Shown here in pieces: positions 53,843 through 64,000 of a stretch of DNA of 64,000 nt. The notes below the pieces were generated by a model, which was not told the origin of the DNA, did not search any database, and was given only the letters and a program-made list of their open reading frames with translations. Origin of the DNA: Enterobacter asburiae. GTDB lineage: Bacteria > Pseudomonadota > Gammaproteobacteria > Enterobacterales > Enterobacteriaceae. The stretch is from positions 3,534,001-3,598,000 of the forward strand of contig JAAQVN010000001.1 in assembly GCA_011754535.1 (NCBI GenBank), read 5' to 3'. Position 1 is the stretch's first letter. Each line of letters begins with the position of its first letter. A program made the translations under genes and the position numbers.

Positions 53843-54726
53843 GCAACGACATCGCAATCACATCGCAGCCTGGCGCTACCGTCGGTACCGCCGCGGCAAT
53901 CTTCAGCCCTGAGGGTATGGACCGCCTGGTGCGTTTCGCAACCCTGATGGCTGACAGTAAGGCCACCGTTCCGGCGCACCTGGCAGGAAAGCCTGCTGAC
54001 TGCCTGGCCGTGACCATGCAGGCGGCGCAGTGGGGAATGAACCCGTTCGCCGTTGCGCAGAAAACTCACGTCGTCAACGGCACCCTGGGCTACGAAGCGC
54101 AACTGGTTAACGCGGTTGTATCTTCTTCCAATCTGCTGGCCACCCGCCTTAATTATCGCTGGGATGGTGACTGGTCAAAAGTAAACGGGAAAACCGACAA
54201 ATCGCCGAACCTGACCGTAACAGTGTGGGCAACCCTCAAAGGGGAATCAGAGCCACGCGAACTGACGATCAGCATGGCCCAGGCCGGTGTGCGTAACTCC
54301 CCTCTCTGGGAGCAGGATCCTCGCCAGCAGCTCGCATACCTGTGCGTTAAGCGCTGGGCTCGCCTGAATGCACCTGACGTCCTGCTTGGCGTGTACACCC
54401 CTGACGAATTGCAGGAGACGGCACCGCGCGTTGAGCGCGATATCACTCCTGCGCCAGCCACCGCATCAGGCATGAACAAGCTGATTAACTCCAAGCCTGA
54501 GCAAAAGCAGGAAGAGCATGATGCTGGCCGTAAAAAAGACGACCGCAGCCCTGAAAAATTGCTCTCTGATTTTTCTGCTTATGCAGGCGGTGCAGTCACC
54601 GTTGAAGAACTTGATTCAGCTTATACAGCCGTGGCCAAGCGTTTATCAGCAAATCAGGATCTGCTTGATAAGGCTACCGATGTATACAGCATCCGCCGCG
54701 ATGAGCTGAACGAAGTCCCTATGTAA
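53839..54726 (+). CDS. recT: RecT single-strand annealing protein
   Basis: A 295-residue RecT-family annealase. The family core QAAQWGMNPFAVAQKTHVVNGTLGYEAQLV lies at about residues 70-100 and DPRQQLAYLCVKRWARL near residue 170. It anneals complementary strands made by the neighbouring exonuclease, for repair or circularisation of phage DNA. A longer start at 53812 is open but overlaps the exonuclease more. Confidence 0.9.
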   Translation: MSNDIAITSQPGATVGTAAAIFSPEGMDRLVRFATLMADSKATVPAHLAGKPADCLAVTMQAAQWGMNPFAVAQKTHVVNGTLGYEAQLVNAVVSSSNLLATRLNYRWDGDWSKVNGKTDKSPNLTVTVWATLKGESEPRELTISMAQAGVRNSPLWEQDPRQQLAYLCVKRWARLNAPDVLLGVYTPDELQETAPRVERDITPAPATASGMNKLINSKPEQKQEEHDAGRKKDDRSPEKLLSDFSAYAGGAVTVEELDSAYTAVAKRLSANQDLLDKATDVYSIRRDELNEVPM

Positions 54727-54775
54727 TCACCACCGTGGCGCCACGGCGCCACACCTGCAACCAAGAGAGGTATTT

Positions 54776-55024
54776 ATGAAAGGTGCATTTGGTAAGAAGG
54801 AACTCCTGGCGGTGGTGCCACTGTCATGGAGCACGATTGACCGCCTGGAGCAGGCTGGCGAATTCCCGTCCCGTTTCTGGATCACCGATCGCCGCTGCGC
54901 GTGGGACCAGAGCGAAGTTGAAGCATGGCTGGATAAACGTAAGGCGGCAAGCCCGGCGACGTTCACCGGAAAAAAGCCGCCGGTTGACCGCCGCGTGTAT
55001 CGCCCGGTGAGTGCAGCAGCATGA
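54776..55024 (+). CDS. AlpA/excisionase-like DNA-binding protein
   Basis: An 82-residue protein with a winged-helix type segment (KKELLAVVPLSWSTIDRLEQAGEFPSRFW) as in AlpA-type regulators and excisionases. It may be the Xis that assists the integrase. GAGAGG precedes the ATG. Confidence 0.7.
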   Translation: MKGAFGKKELLAVVPLSWSTIDRLEQAGEFPSRFWITDRRCAWDQSEVEAWLDKRKAASPATFTGKKPPVDRRVYRPVSAAA

Positions 55025-55119
55025 CGGCGCTGAAAAAGCATATCGGCAGATGGTCAGACGTTTACCTGTGTCTGGCCGTGGTCGCCTACCTGATGTGGCT
55101 GGCGGCGGTAATCAGTTGA
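55021..55119 (+). CDS. Tiny membrane protein (32 residues)
   Basis: MTALKKHIGRWSDVY followed by a hydrophobic span (LCLAVVAYLMWLAAVIS). Its ATG overlaps the upstream stop as ATGA. Function unknown. Confidence 0.5.
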   Translation: MTALKKHIGRWSDVYLCLAVVAYLMWLAAVIS

Positions 55120-55133
55120 GAGGTCTGGATCAG

Positions 55134-55430
55134 ATGAAAAAGACGAAGCTTGAGCGCTATCACGAAGATTATGTGTCGCAGCGCCGTGTTGAAAGAGTGG
55201 TGGCGGTTACGCCGGAAGCGATGGAGATCGAAAGCCGGGCCATTGCTCGCGAGCGCCTGGGTCATTATCGCATCGCGGCCCGCCTCTGGCTCCAGTGCCT
55301 GGATGCGGCTGTTGGTGAAGTTGAGCGCGCCCGTATCGCGGTGCGCCGCCAGCAGTGCATCACCAAAGGGAACCGCACCCCGCACCTGGACTACAGCGGG
55401 ATCGGATGTCGCGGGGTGGTGTATGACTAA
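55134..55430 (+). CDS. ANR/PerC-like small regulator
   Basis: A 98-residue basic protein. HYRIAARLWLQCLDAAVGEVERARIAVRRQQCI resembles ANR-family (PerC-like) proteins, which modulate host regulators. The likeness is by eye only. Confidence 0.55.
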   Translation: MKKTKLERYHEDYVSQRRVERVVAVTPEAMEIESRAIARERLGHYRIAARLWLQCLDAAVGEVERARIAVRRQQCITKGNRTPHLDYSGIGCRGVVYD

Positions 55431-55581
55431 CCCGCACGACGGCATCACCGTGGGCAGTGTCACGCTGCCCTATTCCATCATTCGCCGCGGATGGTTAGCA
55501 CCAAGCGGCGACGTTATCAGAAACCCATTGAAGGCTCAGCGCCTGGCTGAGCTGATGAACAGCAAGAAGGTGGCGGCATGA
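55423..55581 (+). CDS. Small early protein
   Basis: A 52-residue protein (ITVGSVTLPYSIIRRGWLAPS). It overlaps the gene before it by eight bases and the one after by four. Such short proteins stand before methylase genes in many enterobacterial prophages. Function unknown. Confidence 0.6.
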   Translation: MTNPHDGITVGSVTLPYSIIRRGWLAPSGDVIRNPLKAQRLAELMNSKKVAA

Positions 55582-56060
55582 CTGACGCAACGATTTTAGA
55601 CATGTGCTGCGGGTCGCGCATGTTCTGGTTCGATAAACAGGATGAGCGCGCGGTGTTTAGTGACATCCGCGCCGAACAGCACGAGCTTTGCGACGGTCGC
55701 CAACTTGTTATCAGCCCGGACATTATTGCTGATTTCCGCGCCCTTCCCTTTACCGATAACACTTTCCCTGTCGTCGTATTTGATCCCCCTCACCTCGAGC
55801 GCGTCGGCGATAACGCGTGGATGGGTAAAAAGTACGGGCGGCTCAACAAAGAAACATGGCGAGATGATTTGCGCGCAGGTTTCGCCGAAGCGTTCAGGGT
55901 GTTGTGGCCACACGGTGTGCTCATCTTCAAATGGAACGAAACGCAGATCCCGGTAAGCAATATCCTGGCGCTTACCGACGAGAAGCCTGTCATCTGGCAG
56001 CGCACCGGAAAATCTGACAAAACACACTGGGTAATTTTCGTGAAAGGAGATGAAAAGTGA
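55578..56060 (+). CDS. SAM-dependent methyltransferase-like protein
   Basis: A 160-residue class I methylase fold: ILDMCCGSRMFWFDK at residues 6-20 (SAM site) and VVVFDPPHLERVG near residue 65 (catalytic DPP motif). It lacks a target-recognition domain, so it may modify DNA or a small molecule, or work with the next gene. Confidence 0.72.
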   Translation: MTDATILDMCCGSRMFWFDKQDERAVFSDIRAEQHELCDGRQLVISPDIIADFRALPFTDNTFPVVVFDPPHLERVGDNAWMGKKYGRLNKETWRDDLRAGFAEAFRVLWPHGVLIFKWNETQIPVSNILALTDEKPVIWQRTGKSDKTHWVIFVKGDEK

Positions 56061-56704
56061 CCGGGAAATACACTCTTATCTACGCTGACCCGCCTTGGGT
56101 TTACCGTGACAAGGCAGCAGACGGCAACCGCGGCGCCGGGTTCAAATACCCGGTCATGAACGTGCTGGATATCTGCCGCCTGCCGGTGTGGGACCTGGCC
56201 GCCGAAGATTGCCTGCTGGCGATGTGGTGGGTGCCGACGCAGCCGGTTGAAGCGCTGAAGGTTGTCGAAGCGTGGGGTTTCAAACTGATGACCATGAAGG
56301 GATTCACCTGGCACAAGACGAACAAGCACAAAGGCAACAGCGCGATCGGCATGGGCCACATGACCCGGGCGAACAGTGAAGACTGCCTTTTCGCGGTGCG
56401 CGGAAAACTCCCGGAGCGTATGGACGCCTCAATCTGCCAGCACGTCACGGCGCCACGCCTGGAGAACTCTCGTAAGCCGGACGTAATCCGGGAAAAGCTG
56501 GTGCAGTTGCTGGGCGATGTGCCGCGCATTGAGCTTTTCGCCCGCCAGTCATCGCATGGCTTCGACGTTTGGGGAAACCAGTGCGAAGGCCCGGCGGTGC
56601 AACTGCACCCTGGCTACGCGCTGGATATTGCCGGGATGACGCGGGCATTAAGTAATACTCCGCTATCACCAACAGACAACCATGGCCGGGAGCGTGCAGC
56701 ATGA
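56057..56704 (+). CDS. MT-A70-family adenine methyltransferase
   Basis: A 215-residue enzyme of the MT-A70 family. The N6-adenine catalytic motif DPPW is at residues 11-14 (IYADPPWVYRD), followed by AMWWVPTQPVEAL near residue 55 and LFARQSSHGFDVWGNQ near residue 158. It probably methylates phage DNA against host restriction. It overlaps its upstream neighbour by four bases. Confidence 0.87.
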   Translation: MTGKYTLIYADPPWVYRDKAADGNRGAGFKYPVMNVLDICRLPVWDLAAEDCLLAMWWVPTQPVEALKVVEAWGFKLMTMKGFTWHKTNKHKGNSAIGMGHMTRANSEDCLFAVRGKLPERMDASICQHVTAPRLENSRKPDVIREKLVQLLGDVPRIELFARQSSHGFDVWGNQCEGPAVQLHPGYALDIAGMTRALSNTPLSPTDNHGRERAA

Positions 56705-57051
56705 AAAATATTACAGCATGGGATGGCGAGGGATTACCTCCGGTGGGTTGTGAGTGTGAGTATGAAACTAAATTTGATGGATGGAAGCCAGTACGCATTG
56801 AGCTAATCAAGTCTGAAGGTATTGCCTTTACGTGGCTTTCCAATAGCCAGGCTTACAATGGACTTGATTGCGTTGGCGTGCAAAAGGCTGGCTCTTTCCG
56901 CCCTATCCGCTCAGAAGCGGACAAGAAGCGCGATGCAGCGATAAGCGCCATCGATGCAGCTTGCTTATTGGTAAGGGATGCCAGCAAGACAGCTGCAGCA
57001 ATTTACGATGCTATGGCCGCAGGTGACATCCCGGGCGTTAAGATTGAATAA
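56701..57051 (+). CDS. Early protein of unknown function
   Basis: A 116-residue protein (GEGLPPVGCECEYETKFDGW near the start). The phrase FRPIRSEADKKRDAAISAI is shared by several phage proteins; its DNA (AGAAGCGGACAAGAAGCG) also resembles one repeat in the replication gene. It ends 4 bp from the convergent integrase stop. Confidence 0.6.
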   Translation: MKNITAWDGEGLPPVGCECEYETKFDGWKPVRIELIKSEGIAFTWLSNSQAYNGLDCVGVQKAGSFRPIRSEADKKRDAAISAIDAACLLVRDASKTAAAIYDAMAAGDIPGVKIE

Positions 57052-57055
57052 CGGC

Positions 57056-58309
57056 CTAATCCTTTCCTTCCATCCACCTCTCAAACTTCGACGGGGAGAA
57101 CGGCACCAGATCGGTGTGCTCCCCGTTAATCCAGGCATCAACCATATCCGCCCACTGCTGCAACATATAGGCGCGCTGCCGGGCATACTCCGCTTTGTTG
57201 TACACCGCGCGCACGCCCTTCTGCTCATGCGCCTGCGCCTTCTCGATCCAGTCTGAAGGATAATCCGCTTCGTGCAGCAGCGTGCTTGCCGTCCGGCGCA
57301 GGTCATGCACGGTGAAGTCATGTATCTTCTCACCGTCTTTGTTTATTGTCTCCACGGTCCGGTCGATAAGGGAGTTCAGCGCGGCATTCGATAATGGCTT
57401 GCGGAAGTTGTAGCGCCCGGGCACTAGGTATTCACTGCCACCAGCGCACATCTGCAATCCCACCAGCAAATCCTGCGCCTGCTTCGGCAGATAAATCACA
57501 TGCGCCCGCCTGGCCTTCATTCGGTCAGCGGGGATCGTCCATGTCCAGTTCCTGAAATCGATCTCTGCCCACGTCGCGTAGGTGAATTCGCTTTTTCGCA
57601 CAAGCGTCAGCAGTACCAGCTTGAGAGCCATCTTCATGGTGCCCATCGCGCCGATGTCATCCAGCGCGCGGAAGAAAATGCCGATCTCCTCAGGCGACAA
57701 CGTGCGCTCGCGCGGCTTAAACATGGCAATGGATGATGGCTTAATGTCGGCAGCCGGATTGAACAAACCGTGACCGCGGTCGTTGGCGTACCGGTACACG
57801 CTGCTGATTATCTCCCTGACCTGGATCGCAGTCGCCCGGCCGCCACGTTCTACGATGCGATCGCACAGGTCGCGCACCACTCTGGTGGTTATCTCAGTCA
57901 TCATCTTGTTGCCGAGCGCCGGGAGGATATCACGCTCAATCACCGCCTGTTTCATGGCGCGAGTGCTGTCGGCCAGGGTGACGTATTTCATGTAGGCGTC
58001 GGTATATACCGCGAATGTTTCTGCCCCGGCAATTTGCCTGATACCGTCACGTTTCGCCGCAGCAGGCGACTGGCCTGCCATCAGCAACTTTTTGGCGGCA
58101 ATAAGTTCCTCGCGCGCTTCGGCAAGGCTGATACCGTCACGACCGTACTGGCCGATAACCAGCGTTTCCCGGCGGCCGTTAATTCGGTAGTCATAGCGGA
58201 ACGAGACAGAGCCTGACGTGAGCACGGCGACATACAGCCCGTCACGGTCGGAAACCTTGTACAGTTTCTCCTGAGGCTTGAGGTTTTTCAGTTTGGTATC
58301 GGTAAGCAC
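57056..58309 (-). CDS. int: Tyrosine integrase
   Basis: A 417-residue P4-type integrase: N-terminal DUF4102 arm-binding domain (LTDTKLKNLKPQEKLYKVSDRDGLYV), core-binding domain, and a catalytic domain with Arg in VRKSEFTYATW near residue 230, His-x-x-Arg in VHDLRRTAST near residue 325 and Tyr in VRAVYNKAEY near residue 362. It recombines attP with the guaA end. Its 5' end faces attR. Confidence 0.93.
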   Translation of the reverse strand: MLTDTKLKNLKPQEKLYKVSDRDGLYVAVLTSGSVSFRYDYRINGRRETLVIGQYGRDGISLAEAREELIAAKKLLMAGQSPAAAKRDGIRQIAGAETFAVYTDAYMKYVTLADSTRAMKQAVIERDILPALGNKMMTEITTRVVRDLCDRIVERGGRATAIQVREIISSVYRYANDRGHGLFNPAADIKPSSIAMFKPRERTLSPEEIGIFFRALDDIGAMGTMKMALKLVLLTLVRKSEFTYATWAEIDFRNWTWTIPADRMKARRAHVIYLPKQAQDLLVGLQMCAGGSEYLVPGRYNFRKPLSNAALNSLIDRTVETINKDGEKIHDFTVHDLRRTASTLLHEADYPSDWIEKAQAHEQKGVRAVYNKAEYARQRAYMLQQWADMVDAWINGEHTDLVPFSPSKFERWMEGKD

Positions 58310-58351
58310 AATTCACCCATAAAGCATCCATATTTTTGTCGGTATGAGAGT

Positions 58352-58366
58352 ATACCTTTCGGGTAA
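58352..58366. promoter_or_regulatory. Operator-like site upstream of int
   Basis: ATACC-TTTCG-GGTAA, one base off the palindrome, 43 bases before the integrase ATG. Confidence 0.6.
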
Positions 58367-58431
58367 TACCGTCACCTGTACCGTCGAAAAAAGTGGTGTA
58401 GAGTGAATAGATATGAGTAGATATAAACAAA

Positions 58432-58455
58432 AACCCTCTTCGATTACAGAGGGTT
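58432..58455 (-). terminator. Phage-supplied terminator downstream of guaA
   Basis: AACCCTCT (58432-58439) and AGAGGGTT (58448-58455), with T-rich TTTTTGTTT following on the minus strand. It lies about 50 bases past the guaA stop and stops guaBA transcripts before int. Confidence 0.75.
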
Positions 58456-58500
58456 AGAGATGAAACTGAATAGATATGATGTGCTATGAACTAGCTATAC

Positions 58501-58516
58501 ATCATTCCCATTCAAT
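58501..58516 (+). repeat. attR core within guaA
   Basis: ATCATTCCCATTCAAT. On the minus strand it encodes the last residues of GuaA (IEWE) and the TGA stop, so integration keeps guaA whole. Confidence 0.9.
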
Positions 58517-60079
58517 CGTAGCCGGTGGCTTACCGCTGATGTCATATACGACCCGCGATATGCCATTGACTTCATTAATTATTCTGTTAGACACGCGGCC
58601 TAAGAAGTCATACGGCAAGTGCGCCCAGTGCGCGGTCATGAAGTCAATGGTTTCCACCGCACGCAGGGAAACAACCCAGTCGTACTTACGGCCATCGCCC
58701 ATTACGCCGACGGAGCGAACCGGCAGGAACACGGTGAACGCCTGGCTCACTTTGTTGTACAGGTCAGCTTTGTGCAGCTCTTCGATGAAGATCGCGTCCG
58801 CGCGACGCAGCAGGTCGCAGTACTCTTTCTTCACTTCACCCAGCACGCGCACGCCCAGACCCGGGCCCGGGAACGGGTGACGGTAGAGCATGTCATACGG
58901 CAGACCCAGTTCCAGACCGATCTTGCGCACTTCGTCTTTGAACAGCTCGCGCAGCGGCTCAACCAGGCCCATCTTCATCTCTTTCGGCAGCCCGCCCACG
59001 TTGTGGTGAGATTTGATGACGTGTGCTTTACCGGTGGCGGATGCGGCAGACTCGATCACGTCAGGGTAGATAGTACCCTGCGCCAGCCACTTCACGTCGT
59101 CCAGCTTCAGCGCTTCTTCGTCGAACACTTCAACGAACACGCGACCGATGATCTTACGTTTCGCTTCCGGATCGTTCTCGCCTTTCAGCGCGTCCAGGAA
59201 GCGCTGCTCGCCTTCCACGTGAACGATGTTCAGACCGAAGTGGTCGCCGAACATGTCCATAACCTGCTTAGCTTCGTTGAGACGCAGCAGACCGTTGTCC
59301 ACGAAGACGCAAGTCAGGTTTTTACCGATGGCGCGGTGCAGCAGCATCGCGGTCACGGAGGAGTCCACGCCGCCGGAGAGACCGAGGATCACTTTGTCAT
59401 CGCCAACCTGCTGGCGGATACGCTCAACGGCATCGTCGATGATTTTTGCCGGGGTCCACAGGGCTTCACACTGGCAGATGTCACGCACGAAGCGCTCCAG
59501 CATGCGCATACCCTGACGGGTGTGAGTCACTTCCGGGTGGAACTGTACGCCGTAGAAGCGTTTTTCTTCGTTCGCCATGATGGCGAACGGGCAGCTTTCG
59601 GTGCTGGCAACGGTCACGAAGTCAGACGGGATGGCGGTAACTTTGTCGCCGTGGCTCATCCACACGTCCAGCAGCGGTTTGCCGTCTGCGGTCAGGGAGT
59701 CTTCGATACCGCGCACCAGCGCGCTGTCGTTAACCACTTCAACCTGTGCATAGCCGAACTCGCGCTCGCTGGAGCCTTCTACGTGGCCGCCCAGCTGCAT
59801 GGCCATGGTCTGCATGCCGTAGCAGACGCCGAATACCGGCACGCCAGCTTCGAACACGTACTGTGGCGCGCGCGGGCTGTTCTCTTCGGTGGTACTTTCC
59901 GGGCCGCCGGACAGGATGATGCCGCTTGGATTGAATTCGCGAATCTGTGCTTCCGTGACATCCCACGCCCACAGCTCACAGTAAACGCCCAGTTCACGTA
60001 CGCGACGCGCCACCAGCTGAGTGTACTGAGAACCGAAGTCCAGGATGAGAATGCGATGTTTATGAATGTTTTCCGTCAT
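58502..60079 (-). CDS. guaA: GMP synthase (glutamine-hydrolysing)
   Basis: A 525-residue full-length GuaA. The N-terminal amidotransferase has [10 protein letters not shown] near residue 84 (nucleophile Cys) and a His-Pro-Glu in FHPEVTHT near residue 181. The ATP-pyrophosphatase loop is LSGGVDSSV near residue 235, and the C-terminal dimer domain ends IEWE. It converts XMP to GMP. The 3' end is the phage attachment site. Confidence 0.97.
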   Translation of the reverse strand: MTENIHKHRILILDFGSQYTQLVARRVRELGVYCELWAWDVTEAQIREFNPSGIILSGGPESTTEENSPRAPQYVFEAGVPVFGVCYGMQTMAMQLGGHVEGSSEREFGYAQVEVVNDSALVRGIEDSLTADGKPLLDVWMSHGDKVTAIPSDFVTVASTESCPFAIMANEEKRFYGVQFHPEVTHTRQGMRMLERFVRDICQCEALWTPAKIIDDAVERIRQQVGDDKVILGLSGGVDSSVTAMLLHRAIGKNLTCVFVDNGLLRLNEAKQVMDMFGDHFGLNIVHVEGEQRFLDALKGENDPEAKRKIIGRVFVEVFDEEALKLDDVKWLAQGTIYPDVIESAASATGKAHVIKSHHNVGGLPKEMKMGLVEPLRELFKDEVRKIGLELGLPYDMLYRHPFPGPGLGVRVLGEVKKEYCDLLRRADAIFIEELHKADLYNKVSQAFTVFLPVRSVGVMGDGRKYDWVVSLRAVETIDFMTAHWAHLPYDFLGRVSNRIINEVNGISRVVYDISGKPPATIEWE

Positions 60080-60146
60080 TGACGCTAATTCCGAGGCAAG
60101 TGAAACAAAAACAGAGCGCCCGGCAGAAGCCGGGCGCGGAAACTTA

Positions 60147-61613
60147 TCAGGAGCCCAGACGGTAGTTCGGGGACTCTTTGGTGATCGTCACGTCGTGAAC
60201 GTGGCTCTCCTGGATACCCGCACCGCTGATGCGTACGAATTCCGCTTTGGTACGCAGCAGGTCAATGGTACCACAGCCGGTCAGCCCCATACAGGAGCGC
60301 AGGCCGCCCATCTGCTGGTGAATGATCTCTTTCAAACGGCCTTTATAGGCAACGCGACCTTCGATACCTTCCGGTACCAGTTTGTCAGCGGCGTTATCGG
60401 TCTGGAAGTAACGGTCAGAAGAACCTTTGGACATCGCGCCCAGGGAGCCCATCCCGCGGTAAGATTTGTAAGAACGGCCCTGGTAGAGTTCGATTTCACC
60501 CGGGGATTCTTCGGTACCGGCCAGCATGGAGCCCACCATCACGGCAGCGGCGCCTGCGGCGATCGCTTTGGCGATGTCGCCAGAGAAGCGGATACCGCCG
60601 TCAGCGATAACCGGAATACCGGTGCCTTCCAGCGCTTCAACCGCGTCAGACACGGCGGTGATCTGTGGAACGCCCACGCCGGTCACAATACGTGTGGTAC
60701 AGATGGAGCCAGGGCCGATACCCACTTTCACCGCGCTGCAGCCAGCGTCAGCCAGCGCGCGAGCGCCTGCGCCTGTTGCCACGTTGCCGCCAATGATCTG
60801 CAGGTCAGGGTATTTGGCACGGGTATCACGAATACGTTGCAGAACGCCTTCGGAGTGGCCGTGAGAGGAGTCGATCAGCAGGACGTCAACGCCCGCCGCC
60901 ACCAGCGCGTCAACGCGCTCTTCGTTACCGGCACCCGCGCCAACCGCAGCGCCAACGCGCAGACGGCCATGCTCGTCTTTACAGGCGTTAGGTTTACGCT
61001 CTGCTTTCTGGAAATCTTTAACGGTGATCATGCCGCGCAGGTGGAAGTTCGCATCCACCACCAGCGCTTTCTCAACGCGTTTTTCGTGCATTTTCGCCAG
61101 CACCACGTCGCGGGTTTCGCCTTCGCGCACGGTCACCAGACGCTCTTTTGGCGTCATGTACACGCTGACAGGCTGGTTCAGGTCAGTCACGAAGCGCACG
61201 TCACGACCGGTGATAATGCCCACCAGTTCGTTGTCTTCGGTCACTACCGGGTAACCGGCGAAGCCGTTACGTTCGGTCAGGGCTTTCACTTCGTGCAGGG
61301 TGGTGGTTGGCAGAACGGTCTGTGGGTCAGACACGATGCCGGATTCATGCTTCTTCACGCGGCGAACTTCTTCCGCCTGACGCTCGATAGACATGTTTTT
61401 ATGGATAAAGCCAATGCCGCCTTCCTGTGCCAGGGCGATTGCCAGGCGCGCTTCCGTCACGGTGTCCATTGCCGCGGAGAGCATAGGAATGTTCAGACGA
61501 ATGGTTTTCGTCAACTGCGTGCTGAGGTCGGCAGTATTCGGCAGAACGGTGGAATGAGCGGGAACGAGGAGGACGTCGTCAAACGTCAGTGCTTCTTTAG
61601 CGATACGTAGCAT
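60147..61613 (-). CDS. guaB: Inosine-5'-monophosphate dehydrogenase
   Basis: A 488-residue enzyme that makes XMP from IMP, the step before GuaA. CBS pair at about residues 95-200; catalytic loop [12 protein letters not shown] with Cys near residue 305; flap with RGMGSLGAM near 413. The start MLRIAKEAL matches the family; an extra Met lies two codons upstream. It leads the guaBA operon; guaA follows after 67 bp. Confidence 0.97.
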   Translation of the reverse strand: MLRIAKEALTFDDVLLVPAHSTVLPNTADLSTQLTKTIRLNIPMLSAAMDTVTEARLAIALAQEGGIGFIHKNMSIERQAEEVRRVKKHESGIVSDPQTVLPTTTLHEVKALTERNGFAGYPVVTEDNELVGIITGRDVRFVTDLNQPVSVYMTPKERLVTVREGETRDVVLAKMHEKRVEKALVVDANFHLRGMITVKDFQKAERKPNACKDEHGRLRVGAAVGAGAGNEERVDALVAAGVDVLLIDSSHGHSEGVLQRIRDTRAKYPDLQIIGGNVATGAGARALADAGCSAVKVGIGPGSICTTRIVTGVGVPQITAVSDAVEALEGTGIPVIADGGIRFSGDIAKAIAAGAAAVMVGSMLAGTEESPGEIELYQGRSYKSYRGMGSLGAMSKGSSDRYFQTDNAADKLVPEGIEGRVAYKGRLKEIIHQQMGGLRSCMGLTGCGTIDLLRTKAEFVRISGAGIQESHVHDVTITKESPNYRLGS

Positions 61614-61654
61614 GGGCAATATCTCTGACCTGGGTGGTTAAATATTGCCGTGGC

Positions 61655-61683
61655 ATTATACAGAGCGTAACCGATTGCATCTA
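61655..61683 (-). promoter_or_regulatory. guaB promoter with PurR box
   Basis: The -10 box TATAAT is at 61655-61660 on the minus strand. The word ATGCAATCGGTTACGC (61665-61680, minus strand) fits the PurR operator closely and lies in the -10/-35 gap, so purines should repress guaBA. Confidence 0.75.
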
Positions 61684-61741
61684 CACTTTTTTATAAAAAA
61701 GCTTGCGATTGCCTCTCAGCAGGTTACTATCGACTGAATAA

Positions 61742-63145
<1,404 letters not shown>

Positions 63146-63204
63146 TTCTTCGCCGGTTACTTACTATACTGCTGCTATTCCCTTTTTTAATAAGGAGAGC
63201 AGCA

Positions 63205-64000
63205 TGTCCCATCTTCGTAGCGTTATTCCCCCTTATATTCTTCGTCGTATTATCGAAAGCGGTTCCGAGCCGCAGCAGCGCTGTGCCCGCCAGACCTTAA
63301 CCCACGTCCAGACCCTGATGGCGCATATGCCGGGCAAACCCGCCGCGCCGCACGTGAATAAAGCCGGTCAGCTTGAGCGCGATATCTACGATGCGAAACA
63401 GACCCAGGAGCTGCCGGGTACGCAGGTGCGTTATGAGGGACAACCCTCCAACGGCGATGTGGCGGTGGATGAAGCCTATAACTATTTAGGTATCACCCAT
63501 GATTTCTTCTGGAAAGAATATCAGCGTGATTCGCTCGATAATAAGGGGCTTATTTTGACCGGCACCGTTCACTACGGGCGGGAATATCAGAACGCCTTCT
63601 GGAACGGTCAGCAGATGGTGTTTGGCGACGGCGACGGGGAAATCTTTAACCGCTTTACGATTGCCATCGACGTGGTGGCGCACGAGCTGAGCCACGGCGT
63701 AACCGAGACCGAAGCCGGGCTCATCTATTTTGAGCAATCGGGCGCGCTGAACGAGTCCCTGTCAGACGTGTTTGGCTCGCTGGTGAAACAGTATCATCTG
63801 AAGCAAACCGCCGATAAAGCAGACTGGCTGATTGGTGAAGGGCTGCTGGCCGCGGGCATTAACGGCAAAGGGCTGCGCTCCATGTCTGAACCCGGCACCG
63901 CCTACGACGATCCTCTGCTAGGCAAAGACCCGCAGCCCGCGCATATGAAAGATTTCATCAAAACGCGCGAGGATAACGGCGGCGTACATCTTAACTCCGG
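63205..64000 (+). CDS. M4-family metalloprotease (protealysin-like), cut by the window edge
   Basis: The first 265 residues are present. A short propeptide begins SHLRSVIPPYILRRIIESG, typical of protealysin-type M4 enzymes without a signal peptide. The zinc motif is VVAHELSHGVTE near residue 157 (HExxH), and the third ligand is expected in ALNESLSDVFGS near residue 180. GGAG stands 8 to 11 bases before the ATG at 63205. The 3' end lies outside the window. Confidence 0.9.

Larger units (their letters stand above)
17950..58516. mobile_element. Complete epsilon15/phiV10-type prophage integrated at the 3' end of guaA
   Basis: The element is bounded by 16-bp direct repeats (17950-17965 and 58501-58516). 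It holds an integrase at the right end, a lysis cassette, a full head, tail and ejection set, terminase, regulators, RecE/RecT-like recombination genes, cytosine and adenine methyltransferases, two holins and one endolysin. This mix matches the published content of Salmonella phage epsilon15 and E. coli phage phiV10. All structural genes are intact, so the prophage is probably inducible. Confidence 0.93.

Noticed and set aside
51395..58479. 15-bp repeat ACTGAATAGATATGA at 51395 and 58465, with a 12-bp part also at 58403
   Set aside because: One or two 15-mer repeats are expected by chance in 64 kb. The two copies near attR could be integrase arm sites, but the 51395 copy is 7 kb away. Not enough to call.
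60066..61610. A 514-codon open frame opposite guaB, and similar long frames opposite guaA and the portal gene
   Set aside because: They mirror highly conserved genes on the other strand, have odd His/Gln/Arg-rich products and no protein-family sense. They are shadows of codon bias.

Overview
The window is a chromosomal piece of a gammaproteobacterium of the Enterobacteriaceae. The guaA, guaB and xseA products look close to their E. coli counterparts, and the gene content (iol cluster, YcgJ-type protein, protealysin-like M4 protease) suggests Enterobacter or a near relative. The genus is an inference. A complete prophage of about 40.6 kb sits in the middle.

Left flank (1-17949). Positions 63-9441 hold one tight leftward operon for myo-inositol use: iolB, iolE, an iolC/aldolase fusion, an Idh/MocA dehydrogenase, a three-part sugar ABC transporter and iolG. 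A second leftward operon (iolA, iolD) and the divergent RpiR-type regulator iolR follow. Next come a DUF1641/flavoprotein disulfide reductase pair, a YcgJ-like secreted protein and an AT-rich orphan gene. The native terminator of guaA lies at 17877-17903, about 40.6 kb from the gene it once served.

Prophage (17950-58516). A 16-bp repeat, ATCATTCCCATTCAAT, marks both ends; the right copy is the last codons of guaA. Gene content and order fit the epsilon15/phiV10 type of short-tailed phage. From left to right: lysis cassette (Rz/Rz1, GH19 endolysin, two holins), a Tat-signal SGNH hydrolase, tailspike, a LexA-controlled small gene, ejection proteins, tail and head genes, portal, an approximately 0.94-kb gene-free structured region, terminase, a UmuD'-like gene, a long run of small leftward early genes, a replication protein, a cytosine methyltransferase with a second gene nested inside it, Cro-like and CI-like regulators, a rightward recombination/methylation operon (RecE-like, RecT, two methyltransferases) and the integrase.

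Three layers of control can be read from the DNA. (1) A palindrome TTACC-N5-GGTAA occurs perfectly eight times and imperfectly at several more places, all within the prophage and almost all at operon starts; it is the probable operator of the repressor. (2) Two consensus LexA boxes precede a small gene (candidate antirepressor) and the UmuD'-like gene. The repressor shows no self-cleavage domain, so SOS induction probably goes through the small gene. (3) Two further repeated motifs, CCATATNNGGAT and GTGACATGTCAC, mark promoters and gene ends.

The most unusual element is 40740-41677. It is transcribed (by inference) opposite to the structural genes, starts beside a perfect operator, ends in an intrinsic terminator, and is packed with perfect hairpins, a GAAA tetraloop and two tRNA-like T-loop domains. 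I propose a large ornate non-coding RNA of the GOLLD/ROOL kind.

Right flank (58502-64000). guaA and guaB (leftward operon with a PurR box), divergent xseA, and the start of an M4 metalloprotease that runs off the edge.
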